64,000 nt of DNA from NCBI GenBank assembly GCA_021234155.1, contig JAJEKV010000141.1, positions 316,039-380,038 of the forward strand, read 5' to 3'. This DNA comes from Isoetes taiwanensis. Lineage: Eukaryota > Streptophyta > Lycopodiopsida > Isoetales > Isoetaceae. How positions within the stretch are numbered: the first letter of the stretch is position 1; every line of letters begins with the position of its first letter. Positions 12,704 through 24,363 of this stretch are shown one piece after another. Under the pieces are notes generated by a model, which saw only the letters and a program-made list of their open reading frames with translations, was not told the DNA's origin and made no database searches. The translations under genes were made by a program, and so were the position numbers.

Positions 12704-15470
12704 TCATGCTCAGCATCTCATGTAGGGCCTGGCCAGGACGGACCAGCTCAGCATAGCGTATTCGAATGTCATCATATGTCAGACAACTCTGAAGGGTGTG
12801 GCATTCATCTTCCACAGCTCCAACCTGGCAGCATTGATGCGGCTCCCCAATCCATCTCCCCATCTCAATCCGGAGATGGTGTGCACCTGTGCAGATAGAG
12901 GCAATGGATCTACGCTTTTCATGGGTAGATGAGTGCGCGGGTAGCATTGCGAGCCCCACCCCAATATGGGATTTACGTGGCATTGATAATGTGTTGTCTT
13001 GACCTGTTCAAGGGTGCTGGCATTCCATAGCTTGCTAAGGAAGCATGTATCAAGGTACTATCTGAGACTGTGGTTATCTGCCTTCGTTTGCACTCAGATG
13101 CACCTGTGCTCCTGCACATTTCATCTGGCCAACCACTGAGCTCTCTTTTCCCGCCAGCAGGCTTTTAGGCATTGAGGCCCCATTGCCACAGTGTAAGCGA
13201 GGTTAGGGAGACGAGTATCGTCCATGTTAACCATCTTCTGGAAGTAGACGATGTGTCTGTCAAGGGCCCCCCTTTGAAGAGGCAAGAAACATGTTTCCTG
13301 CAACAATATCTGGTATAAGACTGTGGACTTCACCCCACATCCCGTGCCAAGAAAGCTTTCTGTACCTGCTCCAAGCCATTCCAACTGGCGAGGGAAACCA
13401 ACGGGCCTCAGACCTCGATCCTATACAAAAGCACAGGTTCTACTAGCACCTTGAATAGGTGCGATTGGTGGGCCCAATCGTACAGCTCTGTCTTGTGGCT
13501 ATTATTCTGTATTGCATAGATTCCAACCTGCTGCAGCTCGTAGCCGGATGGAATTGTCCCAGTTCATGGCCGATGGGAACTCCATCCCCAAATATTTGTA
13601 AGCGGATACCACTTCAACATTTTGGCCACAATACATGAGGGTTGGGGCCCTTGGCTGGCGTTCGGACGATATGAGAACTACCTTGGTCTTGGCTAAGTTG
13701 ACGCACATGTCAGTCATCTGGCAAAATGTGTCCGGGGCATCGAGATGGCTTTGCATGTCTACTTGAGTGTGTGTGTGGGAGGTGCACATCATCAGTATAG
13801 ATCAGCTGCGTGGTGATCTAGTGTAGAAGTTGAGTCCCAGTGCCTCCATTATCAGCGAGCCATCTCTCCAGCTGATCAATATACAGGCCAAATAGTGTGG
13901 GAGAGAGAGGGCATCCCTGGCAGATCCCGATACTGCTCTCGAATGGTTGGCCTGCTGGTTGCAGCCGGCCTGTGCATGTCTCATATAACCTGTACACCGC
14001 ATTCTATAGTTCGGCAGGGACGTCTAGCTGTTGCAGTCTTGTCCACAGCTTTTCCCGAGGCACAGTGTCAAAAGCCTTAGCGAAGTCTATGAAGCAGCAA
14101 TACAGATGTTGCCGACGGTTTCTGCTGTCCTCAACCAGAGTCCGCAGCGTGAAGTTATGATTTATGGTTGTGTCTCAGCCTGAATCCTGCCTGCGTGAGT
14201 GCCCCCACTTCTTCTGCCTCTGCCCATCCTGTCAACTGCCGCTCGAGGATCCCAGCGAGGAGCTTTGCAAACACTGAGCTGATCATGATGGTCCGATAAT
14301 TGGCAGGGCAGTGCGGATCTCCTGCCTTGTAGATTGGGACAACCCTGCTAGTGGTCCATTGCGGGGAAAAACCTTCCCCCAAGGCCTTGTTGAACATGTT
14401 GGTTAGTACCGGTGCCATGGATGGTCCTGCCCACTTCAGTAACTCTGCTTGCATGCCGTCAAGCTCTGGTGCTTTTCCATTGCTAGATGTTGCAGCCCCT
14501 GTGCTACCTCCGCCTCTGTGATTTCTAGCACTGGACCATGTCGGAGGGATAATGTCGTCTGTGCACCCGCAGGGTTGTAGAGCTGCTATAGGTATTGCCC
14601 CCACTGGTCTGGAGTGATGTTCCCTGTGGGCGGCACTGGCCTCCTAAGCATTCTTCTGCTAGAAGGTCCTGGGATGACGTTTTAGGAGGAAGAACATTTC
14701 CTGTTGATGGGCCGCAATGTACCTGGACTTTCTAGCCTTAAGGAAAGTGCGGTATTGCTTGCATCCGAGCATATAGCAGGATTTGTGACTTGGTGGAGGC
14801 AGCGTTTGCGTTCTTTGCATTTGGCATTGAACCACTGGTTACGCGAAGAGGTCATAGCTCTCGAGGTTTGCCGAGGACGACTTCTCCCAAAACATCTCTC
14901 TGCAGTAGCCCCGAAGACGTCAATGAACATGCCTGCTTGTTGCTCTAGTGTTGAGCATTGTGAGATGCTTGCCAGACTCTCCGTAAGCATCTGGGAGAAA
15001 GTATGAGTGCGCTCATAGTCCAGTCTGAGCTCGGGCATACGAGGAGGTATTGGATAGGCATCTGGAGCAACCTGCCAAGCCAGCTGCAAGTAGAGAGGGA
15101 GGTGGTCTGAGTCCACCTCCTCATCCCTACCATCTGTTCTCACTTGAAAATATTTGACGAGATGCATGTCCTGCTCGGCCACCAAAACATAGTCTACCAC
15201 GCTGGACCCACCTCCTTGGTTCTCCTGCCTGCAAGTGTTCTGGTTGGTGGACGACCACTCTGCTAGTCCATTGCAGATTGCTAGGTCAAAGATACTGTAG
15301 AGCAGCAACAGCTGCCTCCCATAGCGCGAGACCTGAATGTCAGCTGATGCCCCTGGCCAAGCTCCTTCTGAATGGCTCAATTGCAACTCATCATCTGTCA
15401 GAGGGCCAAATCTCATCGTCTGTTCTGTGCCAATGGGGGCATTGAAGTCTCCAACGAGAAAAAGATAGCA
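12704..15470 (-). mobile_element. degenerate LINE (non-LTR retrotransposon), ORF2 remnants
   Basis: Minus-strand remnants lie in the expected ORF2 order. An endonuclease part starts with the GDFNAPIG motif near 15430 and includes SDHLPLY. The reverse transcriptase follows, with NGKAPELDG, PIYKAGDPHCPANYRTI, FAKAFDTVP, QGCPLSPTLFGLYID and the catalytic IYTDD near 13785. The C-terminal knuckle reads HLRIEMGRW with VEDECHTLQSC. Several frameshifts and stops separate the parts, so it is dead. Its 3' end is cut by the CACTA terminus at 12703 and its 5' end is lost near 15470. The endonuclease places it among APE-type LINEs. Confidence 0.88.
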
Positions 15471-16140
15471 ATGTCAACATTAGCATGGCCAGCAGGGTTA
15501 GCAAATCATATGACCCAGTTCTTTCTTTTCGCTTTTTGTGAGAGCCATGTTCTATTATTTACAAAGGACTTATCAGCCCAAGGTACACGAAAATAACTAC
15601 TTGTATGGTCATCACATGCATAAGAAGATTGTTCCTAGGTAAACTGCTATAGTCCTTGTCAAGAGAGAGCTTGCCCTTGCTTCTCTTAGACTTGACTTTA
15701 TGTATATGAAATTGTTGGTTGTTGCACCTTTAGCCACAGGTTCGCATATAGCAAAGGGCTTTTCCAACTGACTTTGGTATTTATGATGGAACTGAGGCTA
15801 AAAATTGTGCCTGAACTATCTTTGTGTTGCTTTGAAAAAATGGGGTATTGGGTTCCTATATTCCTACAAATTTTCAAATTCTATATAAAGCCTATGCAAT
15901 AATTTAGATGCCCCACTAAATAGGAATCGAAACATATTCTATTTAAGAACCTCATCACCAAGTCACTAACACCAAGCTGAACTTGAAATCTTTTAGATTC
16001 TTAAGGGTTTAATGAGGAATATGAAGTCAAATTCATGTTTATAAAGTCAAAGTTGCAATATAAACTATAAATAGTTTATTCTTGATGTCTATAAGTAGCT
16101 TATATTACATGCTTGAAAGGTGCTTTTACAAAGAGGTAGG
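15471..16140. other. intergenic, nothing recognised
   Basis: AT-rich DNA between the LINE and the foldback element. I see no gene, terminal repeat or RNA gene. Confidence 0.5.
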
Positions 16141-16697
16141 CAATCATTAGGGTTTTTTTGAGATTAAAAAGAGGCCTTCAAAACATGCCAACTAAGCCAA
16201 ATGAAGATAAATGAACTACCAATCAGAAATCAGAGCCTGACGGGTCCAGTCAGCAAAACTGTTATAACTAACTCACTGGATCACATTTTCTAGCATAACT
16301 ATTGATAGAAAAGTCCAAATGAGCTCTCGTTTAGTGCAATAGATAGATCTCGTTGAGATCTTTCTAACCTTAGGTGTTTTGCACATATTTTAACCACTTA
16401 TGATTGTTAAAACTCCAAAAAATATAGTTTTTAACATTTTTTACTATCCTAGGGGGCTAAAATATATGCAAACCACCCAAGGTTGGAAAGATCTCAATGA
16501 GATCTATCTATTGCACCAAACAAAAGCTCATTTGGACTTTTCTATCAACACTTATGCTAGAAAATGTGATTCAGTGAGTTAGTTATAACTGTTTTGCTGA
16601 CTGGATTACCAGTTCTGTTTTCTGATTGGTAGTTCATATAGCTTAGTCAGAAGTTCTTAGGAGGCCCTTTTATGATCTCAAAAAATCCCTAATTGCA
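16141..16697. mobile_element. foldback element with long inverted arms
   Basis: Two arms of about 250 bp (roughly 16141-16392 and 16457-16697) are inverted copies of each other around a centre of about 65 bp. Outer ends read CAATCATTAGGGTTTTTTTG and the inverse of CCCTAATTG. Matching inner landmarks include AGGCC, the TCAGCAAAACTGTTATAACT box, CATTTGGACTTTTCTAT and GAGATCTATCTATTGCAC. No coding frame is present. It is MITE-like or foldback-type, and its transcript would form a near-perfect hairpin. Confidence 0.85.
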
Positions 16698-16959
16698 ATT
16701 TTAGTTCTCAACAATTAAGCTATGTGGTGTTTATCATTGTCTTTGGTAAAAATGGCATGTGACGAGCGATAAGTCCAACATCATTTGTTATGGAGCATCT
16801 AAAAAGAAGAAGACATGGAAAAGCATAGAATGGTTGTTCAGATGCACATTAGATATGTCAAAGCAAGGATCAATGTTGGCTTGCCATATAAGGTGCAATG
16901 GTTTTCAAAAAGTGGCAATGTTTGCTCACCATGGCATAACTAATCCTCATATATGAGCC

Positions 16960-17344
16960 ATTAGATGGACAAAAACACATATTGCCATTATCCATGGTTC
17001 TTGAACAAACTGAACTAACCTTCAAATCATGCTATTAATTATTTAGGGGTTTTACAAACCATTCCTAGTTTTAATAAACCGATGCTACTTTTAATAGACC
17101 ACTATAGTATACAAGGCTTGTGTTGAAACCATCTAAAAAACTATAGCCAGTTTTAGCAAACCATTATATCAATAATAACTAGCATTAATAACCATGTTGT
17201 AAACCACTACTAGCTTTGACAAATCGCTATAGCATGTGGTTTTTTTCTATCAAATGAATTGATGTATAAAAAACTACATATATCATGGTTTTCAAATGAT
17301 GTGGTATTGTTTTTATATGGCATTTCATTTTTGGAGGCCTTGTG
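16960..17344. mobile_element. right end of a CACTA-type element (CACAAGG family)
   Basis: About 380 bp resemble the right end of the 24364-35468 element. They share repeated AAACCACTATAG-type motifs, the box with TATCAAATGAATTG, and the terminus GGAGGCCTTGTG. The terminus abuts LINE sequence at 17345. The left end is not found in the window. Confidence 0.7.
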
Positions 17345-18440
17345 CAAGAAGGTAAAAAAAGACTTCCCTGGCTGGCATATGTGTCGTCTAAAACATTGGC
17401 AGACCAAGGTAAGCGCTGTTGGTTCTCAAGACATCTAAATTGTTTGAGGAGATGGGTTTCTGTATGGGAAATATCCCACCTTTTCACTACAGTATAAAGT
17501 ATAATGGACGACAATCTGAATTTTACTCAGCAAGAAGTCAATCAGCTTATACGCCATGACTTGGAGCATCTTTATGTTTCAAATACATGGGTGAATCCCA
17601 TCAAAAATCTGCCTCCTAAAAAGAAATTCTATAAGGATAACTTCCTAAATATATCAGCAGATGGGTTCATTATAAGGCCTGGATATTTAGATATGGATCT
17701 GCCGAACAAAGTGAGATACTCTATGGGGCAGTTTAGAGTGTCATCTCATCAGTTGGAGATTGAGGTTGGTAGGGCGAAAAATATTAGTCGTGAGGATCGG
17801 AAGTGCCCAATGTGCAATCTAAACATGGTCGAGTCAGAAGAACATTTTATTCACTACATTATTAGACGCAGATATCATTATCTTTTTAGAGACCCCACAT
17901 CTCTACGACATCTGGTAGAATATTACGATCAGAAATGTGTATCTCACTTTGTATATGAACTATCTCTAGAAAGGAGAAATATTCTCAAACAAAATAATCC
18001 AATGGGCCTGAAGCAAACAGAAATAACTAATTTCTTTTCATCTGAGACAAACGATGATAAGATGATAGTAGACTCACCACAGAAGAGGAAGTATCCTGAC
18101 CCTAAAGGGGTAACGTTGGCACTGTCTAAGAAGATAAAACAATTAGCAGCCATGAAACATAAAAAGTCTTTCCAGAAGAGGCCAAGCAGCAAGCAGCAAA
18201 GCAAGCCAAGAAGGGGTATTATGAAGTACTACAGCAGTCACAAGAACGAATGGGTTGTCTCCATCAAACCCTATCTGAGCAGATTCTTTGATTTTCAATT
18301 GTTAAACTTAATATTTTTGTTTCCACACTTTAGATAACAGGAGGGTTTTCCTCCTGGAGGTCTTGAATTATGTTTATGTTATGGTCTCATAGACCCTTCG
18401 GGTCTTACGTAGACGTTAATAAATCTCTCTTTCTTTCTTC
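17345..18440 (+). mobile_element. LINE 3' fragment with tail
   Basis: This is the 3' part of a LINE on the plus strand. The coding part is 17504-18337, with the C-terminal knuckle SSHQLEIEVGRAKNISREDR then CPMCNLNMVESEEHF. One in-frame stop lies just upstream of 17504 in otherwise continuous ORF2-like sequence that starts right at the CACTA terminus. After the frame come a GGAGGGTTTTCCTCC hairpin, a second hairpin AGACCCTTCGGGTCT (18391-18405), GACGTTAAT and a CTTT-rich tail. The CACTA element apparently inserted into, or now truncates, the LINE at 17344. Confidence 0.85.
17504..18337 (+). pseudogene. LINE ORF2 C-terminal remnant
   Basis: An open frame of 277 codons encodes only the far C-terminal part of a LINE polyprotein. 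It has a zinc-knuckle CPMC and a histidine-bearing segment VESEEHF, then FVYELSLERR, and then a basic tail rich in KKIKQLAAMKHKK. No catalytic residues are present. The ATG is merely the first in the frame after a stop, so it is a remnant and not a stand-alone gene. Confidence 0.75.
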
Positions 18441-18914
18441 TTTCTTTCATGATATGTATATAAATAGATGATTCGCAGTACATTAAATCTCTCTCATGAT
18501 ATGTTGCATGATTTTAATAATTTAAAATCTATTATATGTGTTACTTCCAGGGTCAGTATCATAGGCTTTAGGATGACTATTAATACAGGGTGCCTATCTA
18601 TTTTGCTTCAAGTGGCCTAAAGACTTAAGTTTAGGTCTATCCATGGAGCAGTATTTATAGGGCTCCTTAAACTACAAAGGTTAGAATTCCCCATACTCAA
18701 ACACAATTCAATTTTTGTATGTTCGGAACTTAGATTCTTTTGATTTAATGCAAAACATCTTTCGTAACGAGTCGTTATGGTCAATATTCTTCTATCGTGC
18801 AGACACTGAACACAAGGCAACAAAATGCGTTCAAATTTTGCATGTTCTAGCATGTATAGACGAGTTGGGGAAGAGAAACGTTCACGGCGGCCTTGGCCGC
18901 CGCGATAAATTTCT
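18441..18914. other. intergenic with an isolated GC palindrome
   Basis: No gene is seen. At 18885-18902 an 18-bp inverted repeat (CGGCGGCC, TT, GGCCGCCG) stands alone in AT-rich DNA, immediately before the start of the duplicated segment. Confidence 0.5.
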
Positions 18915-20979
18915 TGTATATATTGTTTATTTACCATTCACATACTATTTTCTATTGGAGACTTGTTTTATTTCTCGTATTTCTATACATCGGGGTCTTA
19001 AATAGGATGCTCATATTATTTTACTACATAAAACTTGTTTATTTCAGGGGTATTAAAAGGGTATTCATCGTCGACAAACCATGCCAGCAACTCCAGAACC
19101 ACATTCAAGGGAGGGCAAATGCACCTCGTGTTGTTGATCCTCTCAATATCTTGATCTAGAGGTGCAACATTGTGCCCAAATTGTGAAACAAGACAATCTG
19201 AGGCAAATAGGGCGGAAGTAGCATATAGATCATCACCACCCATGATTGGCATAACTACAAATCGCTTCACATTGCTTACAAATCTAGGGGCATAAGTGCG
19301 TACAATGAGAGCATGGACCTTTGGTGTGAGGTTGAAGAACGTAAAGTGTAGATCTAAATGGGCAAAGCAATCATCTTGTGTTATACCATAGTTATGAACA
19401 TGAGACTCTTGAGCCGTGATGGGAACTACTGTGACTTCAATAGAGAACCGACCCTCCAGTTCTAAAGAGATTGCATTGGTGGCCTTATTTCTAATAATTT
19501 GGAGGCCGGATTCATGGTCCATCCAAGTCGATCCAATTGCTATGGTTAGGACGATCGGAGTAGAGTCCAAAACTAAGGCAAGGTTATCAGCATCTTCATC
19601 CCATGTACCAACTTTCTTGGCTCCAACATAGAGTTTATGAGATCCAAACATAATGCCTAGGGACTTCACCCAGGTTTTCCTGCATCTCGTTCCTTGCCGA
19701 TAAACAGAGCATTGATATGCAAATCTGCGTCGGAGACGAGGCAAAAGGATTGGTCACGATTGCCATGGAAGTAAAAACCTGACACCATCTTCGCCTATGA
19801 AACGAGGATCTTGGCAAACTGCGCCCTTGCGGTTGCAATCTATGACATGGGGGTGGGGGAGGCTGATACCAGGAGACAAGATCAACCATAAACCATGAAG
19901 ATGTGAGGCAGTAGATAGTAGTATACTTACCACAGTTGCTGTTGCAAGTTCTGCAGTTAAAGGTGCACTTTAGAGGGCAGTCAGAAGGGCAAGGAATGCT
20001 CATCCACTGGCAAACCCCAGGACCGTTACTGCAAGGAAAATTTATAGCTGTAGACAGCATAGGCATTTTGGGCAACCATGGCCAGCAGCAATACCATAGC
20101 CACAGGAACTAGCATGGACGCCATAGCTGACCTTGAGCTTGAGCTTTAGAACTTGAACTGGGTTGTTGGTGTTTTATGGAATGGAATCGAAGGAATTAGG
20201 GTTTAAGTCAATCGCATTAACTCCCTTTGGCATCCAGCACATGCGCTCTGATGCTCAATCCCTGGTTTACTATGTGGTGGGGTTCTCAGAGCATTCTCCC
20301 CTTAATTTTTTGATGGTTGACTTGGATTCGGCTGATACCAAGGGCCATATCTCCATAATGGAGCTCTCAGTGTTAACAGATTTTTTATCCTTTCATCTCC
20401 ACCGTTTCCTATGCATTTGTGTCTTCTAGGTTTAGTTTATCAAGACGTGAAGACTTTCCAAAAGACTTATAACCTCGTGTCCAGCACTTAAACTTGCAAC
20501 AAAGTTTTTTGCATGCCTCCTTTGTCAAAGAAAGTCTTTCACTTCTTCAGCAATACAAAAGTGTAGTTAATTATTTACTGCCCCTTAGATTTTCTAGTCT
20601 TTTGTAGCAGCTTTGGAAACTATAGCCAAGTTCCGGCCAGCCTAACAGCCATTAAAGCTCTGAATTGTTGTTTTTTGTTTCACATGGTCACTGCTGGCAG
20701 CAAACATTGTTACAACTTTCTATCTTTAATTTTTTTCAGATGATGGCTTCCACGTACTTGCTAACCGGGTTTATGCTTGGCCTTAAATTCTGTGCAGAGT
20801 GCTCATCATACACCACAACAAGTGCTTAAGTTTCGTTTGACCAGATTTAAACTTACGGCTATGGCTTTGTTAAACCACATCTCTTGTATATCCACAGCAT
20901 TCAGTGTTGCTCCCAGCAATAAGACAATGTTGTCTATAACCATTTGCCATCCATCTAAGCCTGGCCGAAGACTTTGTGA
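18915..20979. repeat. segmental duplication, copy 2
   Basis: Direct repeat of 7181-9319, about 11.7 kb away. It carries the broken root-cap-like gene plus its flanks. Small deletions relative to copy 1 are scattered along it, for example near 20869 and 20838. The region upstream of the gene (20125-20979) contains no intact open frame. Confidence 0.9.
19065..20124 (-). pseudogene. root-cap family pseudogene (duplicate copy)
   Basis: Same layout as the gene at 7342-8416: signal-peptide exon, intron with GTAAGT and ATAG borders, and root-cap domain exon. It is broken in at least four places when compared base by base with copy 1. A 2-bp deletion in exon 1 just after the signal peptide leads to a TAA. 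A 1-bp insertion follows the GEDGV motif. A deletion of about 13 bp removes the segment before FTWVKSLG, and there is a further shift near the C-terminus. The central stretch from FTWVKS-type sequence to the FASDC motif remains open. It is not expected to give a functional protein. Confidence 0.9.
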
Positions 20980-21376
20980 AGGGGCAATCGATTTTTAAGC
21001 TGTATGGGTTCTAATTTACTACTGTTAATATTGCTGTAATGAATGACTCTCTAGAAGATTAAATATAGTAATGATATGATCATAACATAGTTATTTGATC
21101 TCCTGCCAAGTGTTTGTTCTAGAAATGTTTGCATGACCACATACCAGACATTGTTAAAGTAACATAAATTCTTTACATGCCTGACATGCAATGTGCTTTT
21201 GATCCATGCACTTGCCACTAGAACTTACAGCATTTCGTAATTTCCCCTTCAAAAGTGAACATTTACATTGCACTTGATCACAAGAATCTTCTCTAAAGAA
21301 TGAAAATGCCAGAAAAAGTGGCACTCCTGTTGTTTGCCAAAATGAGATGTACAGAACTAGGTTACTCTTTCGTAAA
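20980..21376. other. 3' flank of rps20
   Basis: Sequence between the duplication end and the stop codon of the plastid S20 gene. It probably holds the rps20 3' untranslated region. No other feature is seen. Confidence 0.5.
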
Positions 21377-22089
21377 TCAAGTCTGTTCTGCTACTGCTGG
21401 TTCTGGAGTATACCAACCAAGCTGCATTTCAAGTTCTTTCTTGGCACGCGCAAGACGGGACTTCCTATGGGCACCCTTGTTCTTGTGTATTGTATGAACC
21501 TTTACAGACTTGTCAATAATTGAATAAGCTTCCCCAATTAAGACTTCTACAGGTTTGAGATCATCAGGCTTTGCCTCAGGCGTTTTTTTCAGTTTCTGAA
21601 GCGCAAGGAAAACCTTTGAAAATACAAATTGCAAATCAAAAATAGGTATTCTTACTAAAATCATATCAATGTGAGGAATTGAAACTTACCTTTTTCATAC
21701 GGGTGTTCATCTCTGATTTTCTTGCTCTGTGATAGACACGCTTCTCTTTAGCTTTAAGAGCTCTTTTGACTGCAGAGGGCACCTTCTTCTTGACCTCTGT
21801 CTTCTTTTTCTCCTCCGCGGCCAAAACCCTCAAAGTTGATGCATTTTTGCGTTGAAGTTTACCATAATCAAATCCTGCATTTTCAAAGACTCAGATAGCA
21901 AATCCAAAACAAAATGCTGCATTTAGAATACCGACCTCGAGAAGCGATTGTGGTGCCAAAAATGGAACTCTGCGAGGATGCAGACAATTTGGTGCTTAAT
22001 CCGATACCAGAATGTTGTGCTGCAGGTTTAGAAAGGGAGAGAGTTGCAAAGGCGGCACAGCAGCAAGAAGACGCCATGGCCATTGCCAT
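21377..22089 (-). CDS. rps20: plastid 30S ribosomal protein bS20c, nuclear gene, three exons
   Basis: Exons 21936-22089, 21690-21874 and 21377-21613 join in frame to 191 residues. Donors are GTCGGT and GTAAGT; acceptors are TGCAG and CAAAG. The N-terminal stretch (MAMAMASSCCCAAFATLSLS) is rich in Ala and Ser like a chloroplast transit peptide. The mature part is the S20 family: KKKVPSAVKRALKAKEKR, YHRARKSEMNTRMKK, then EAYSIIDKSVKVHTIHKNKG and AHRKSRLARAKKELE. S20 binds 16S rRNA during assembly of the small ribosomal subunit. I chose the ATG at 22089; an in-frame ATG at 22137 would add 16 residues. A tRNA gene lies about 120 bp upstream on the same strand, which leaves a very short promoter interval. 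The frame is intact. Confidence 0.92.
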
Positions 22090-22200
22090 GGCATAAAGTC
22101 GATGCCGGAGAGGTTGCTTGTGGAGGTTTTTGGCCAAACATCCCTCATCCTATTTTGCCCTGATTTTGCCCTGCAGATTGACGGCTTTGAAAAGGAACGT

Positions 22201-22208
22201 AAAAAAAA
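22201..22208 (-). terminator. RNA polymerase III T-run terminator
   Basis: Eight T residues on the minus strand begin four bases after the tRNA 3' end, as expected for Pol III termination of the tRNA-Arg transcript. Confidence 0.8.
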
Positions 22209-22212
22209 TAAC

Positions 22213-22284
22213 GACCACGCTGGGGATCGAACCCAGAATCTCTGGTTTCGTAGACCAGCGCCTTATCCATTGGGCCACGCGGTC
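22213..22284 (-). tRNA. tRNA-Arg (ACG)
   Basis: The 72-nt sequence folds as a cloverleaf. The acceptor stem pairs GACCGCG with CGTGGTC (one G-T pair). The anticodon stem CTGGT/ACCAG encloses the loop CTACGAA with anticodon ACG. The T arm is CTGGG-TTCGATC-CCCAG and contains the B box GGTTCGATCCC; the A box is TGGCCCAATGG. No intron and no encoded CCA. Confidence 0.95.
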
Positions 22285-22899
22285 AAGACAAAATTTTTAT
22301 AACTTTGTTTTAATTTATACAATAAATAATATGTGTCATCCCCTACTTTTCATCTCTCAAATTGATTCCAAGTTCTCGTGTGTAGGCTAGAATGCCATCC
22401 TAACGCTTGTTTCACATAACAACATGGAAACTAAAGGGCCTATTCCGTCTCTAAAATGGAAGTTGGCCATTTTATTCTCAATAGGTAAACCGTCTATTGA
22501 TATGTAAAAATCTAGTTTCTATGTCGCCAAGGACATTGGGAGGAATAAAACTTGTTCATTGATTCTATTCAGTCATTGCAACCTTAACCAGTTTAACAAG
22601 GTGTTGCCCTTATGAATGGGAGAATAAAATAGAAGAAAAAAAAGGAAGAACAAAACCGATGTTGGATGCACTAGAGAAGCAAAATCAAAGAAGCAAAGAA
22701 TGCATGTGTAAAACAAATTAGGGAAGGCCAGCATGGGAGAATTGAAAGGGAACTTGGGATATAAACCAAGAAAAGAGTTTAAACAACAATGGTCAAACAA
22801 AAGATGACTAAGAGCTCTTGTAACAAATACTGGAAGCAATGATGACTTGTATGAAATGGAAAGGAATATTGCAGAGATAATGGAACTTGAGCAATCAAA
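22285..22899. other. upstream flank, possibly the worn 5' part of a Copia element
   Basis: No gene is supported. The protease region of Copia element 1 begins further on, so gag and the 5' LTR would be expected hereabouts, but I cannot identify them by motif. Confidence 0.4.
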
Positions 22900-23763
22900 T
22901 AAGATGGTACAAATTTTTGATGTATTGCTTGGGTTACTGAGGTTCCAGATGAACAAAAGTTTACACATGGCCTTCTAGATGCTTATGCTGAGGGCTGTCC
23001 ATGTGATATTTGAAATACCTTCTTGGCAACAAGGGGGAAAGAAGTGTTACAAATAAATGTACTTGTATCAGTTCATTCTTGAAGGTGACGTCCAAGGTTC
23101 TGATTGTTTCATTGTAGTTCTAGATGAATGTACTCCAAATGCATTTGAGGCAAAGGCCAAGGTAAGAAGAATTTGGACACATGATAGTGGTGATGCACAC
23201 GCCATGTGCCCTCATAAAGAGTGGTTCACATAACTGTCTTTCATCACAAATAAGAAATTTGTGAATGGTATCTTTTCTGGACTCAGAGTGGTTGCTCAAG
23301 GGACCGCCAAGATTTCATTTCTTTACAAGAAAAGACACTTGCCCAATGCCATATGTTCCTGGGCTGATTAAGAATCTTCTCTCTGGTCATAATTAGTAGA
23401 CATATTCAAACACAACCAGTCAATTCCTTGGATCAGTTCCAACAAATCATTGCTAGACGCAGCCACAATTAGTTTCTATATAAGCTGCATGAAAGGTTTG
23501 AAGATGATAAATGGGTCCTTATTACAACAAAGCATTGCTAGACGCAGCCGCAATGGGTTTCTATATAAGCTGCAGGAAATGTTTGATGATGATAAATGGG
23601 TCCTTATTGCAGAACATACACCAAACAATCTTAAACTTTGCCACAACAATCTTAAAATTCGCTATGAAATGGCTTTAGACATCAGGTGCCAAAGGATTCG
23701 AGCACGAAAATTTGAAAAGTTGCATCATGAAAAACAAGCGCAAATTCAAAGCATTAAGAAGAA
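22900..23763 (+). mobile_element. Copia element 1, segment a (protease to pre-integrase)
   Basis: Decayed Copia pol. The aspartic protease core is at about 23175-23250: HDSG with the active DSG at 23183-23191, then AMCPHKEWFT and VVAQGT. It is followed by the frame VPGLIKNLLS, which normally leads to the GAG-pre-integrase domain. An 85-bp stretch is tandemly duplicated (starts 23448 and 23533) around ARRSHN-FLYKLHE. The segment ends inside the pre-integrase linker, where a TRIM has inserted; the frame resumes exactly at 35606. Stops and frameshifts are frequent. No 5' LTR is identified. Confidence 0.8.
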
Positions 23764-24363
23764 TATAATGGGCCCATGGGAGACTACTCAAGTAGATCTA
23801 AGTCTGGTGTTTCCTGATACCACCATAAGAGGCTGAGATGGATTTACCATATATATTTGGACGTTGGTTAGGCCGGGGTGCTTAAGGAACGTTACATTTG
23901 GTATTAGAGCAAGTCTCAAATTTGAGTCTCTATGGGTGCTTATATGCACGGGTAATTCACACAGTTCTTGGTAACCTTGATAATCACATTAGCACTGGTA
24001 TACATGGTTAAATGATAGCCTTGGATGCTCGAGCACAAGCACAGTTCTAGTGGGAGAGATTATAATGGGCCCATGAGAGACCGCTCGAGAGATCTTAATA
24101 ATGTATTTGTGGGGCATTCCCGAGATACCAGCATAAATGGGTAGAAGCGACTACTCATAAATGCCTAGTTGATTAAGGGCATGTCGGTTAAGAACGTTAC
24201 ATTGGTATCAGAGCAGGGCTCAAGTTTGAGCCTTCATGGGGCCATGTATGACCTGGATACGTTAGATGGTACGGTTCTGAACACCATGGAATGGTCTGGT
24301 CTATGATCTTGTGCTGCTCGAGGACGAGCATAGTTCTAGTGGAGAGATTATAACGGATCCATC
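23764..24363 (+). mobile_element. tandem TRIM retrotransposon, part 1 (LTR1-internal-LTR2-internal-start of LTR3)
   Basis: Three related LTRs of about 133-147 bp begin TATAAYGG and end ACATTACA or ACGTTACA: 23764-23896, 24061-24201 and 24349-24363 continued at 35469-35600. After LTR1 and LTR2 comes a primer-binding site, TGGTATTAGAGC and TGGTATCAGAGC, complementary to initiator tRNA-Met. Before LTR2 and LTR3 is a purine tract, GTGGGAGAGAT and GTGGAGAGAT. The internal parts are only about 150-165 bp with no coding capacity, which defines a TRIM. The whole array is flanked by the 5-bp target duplication AAGAA (23759-23763 and 35601-35605). LTR3 is split by the CACTA element. Confidence 0.9.
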
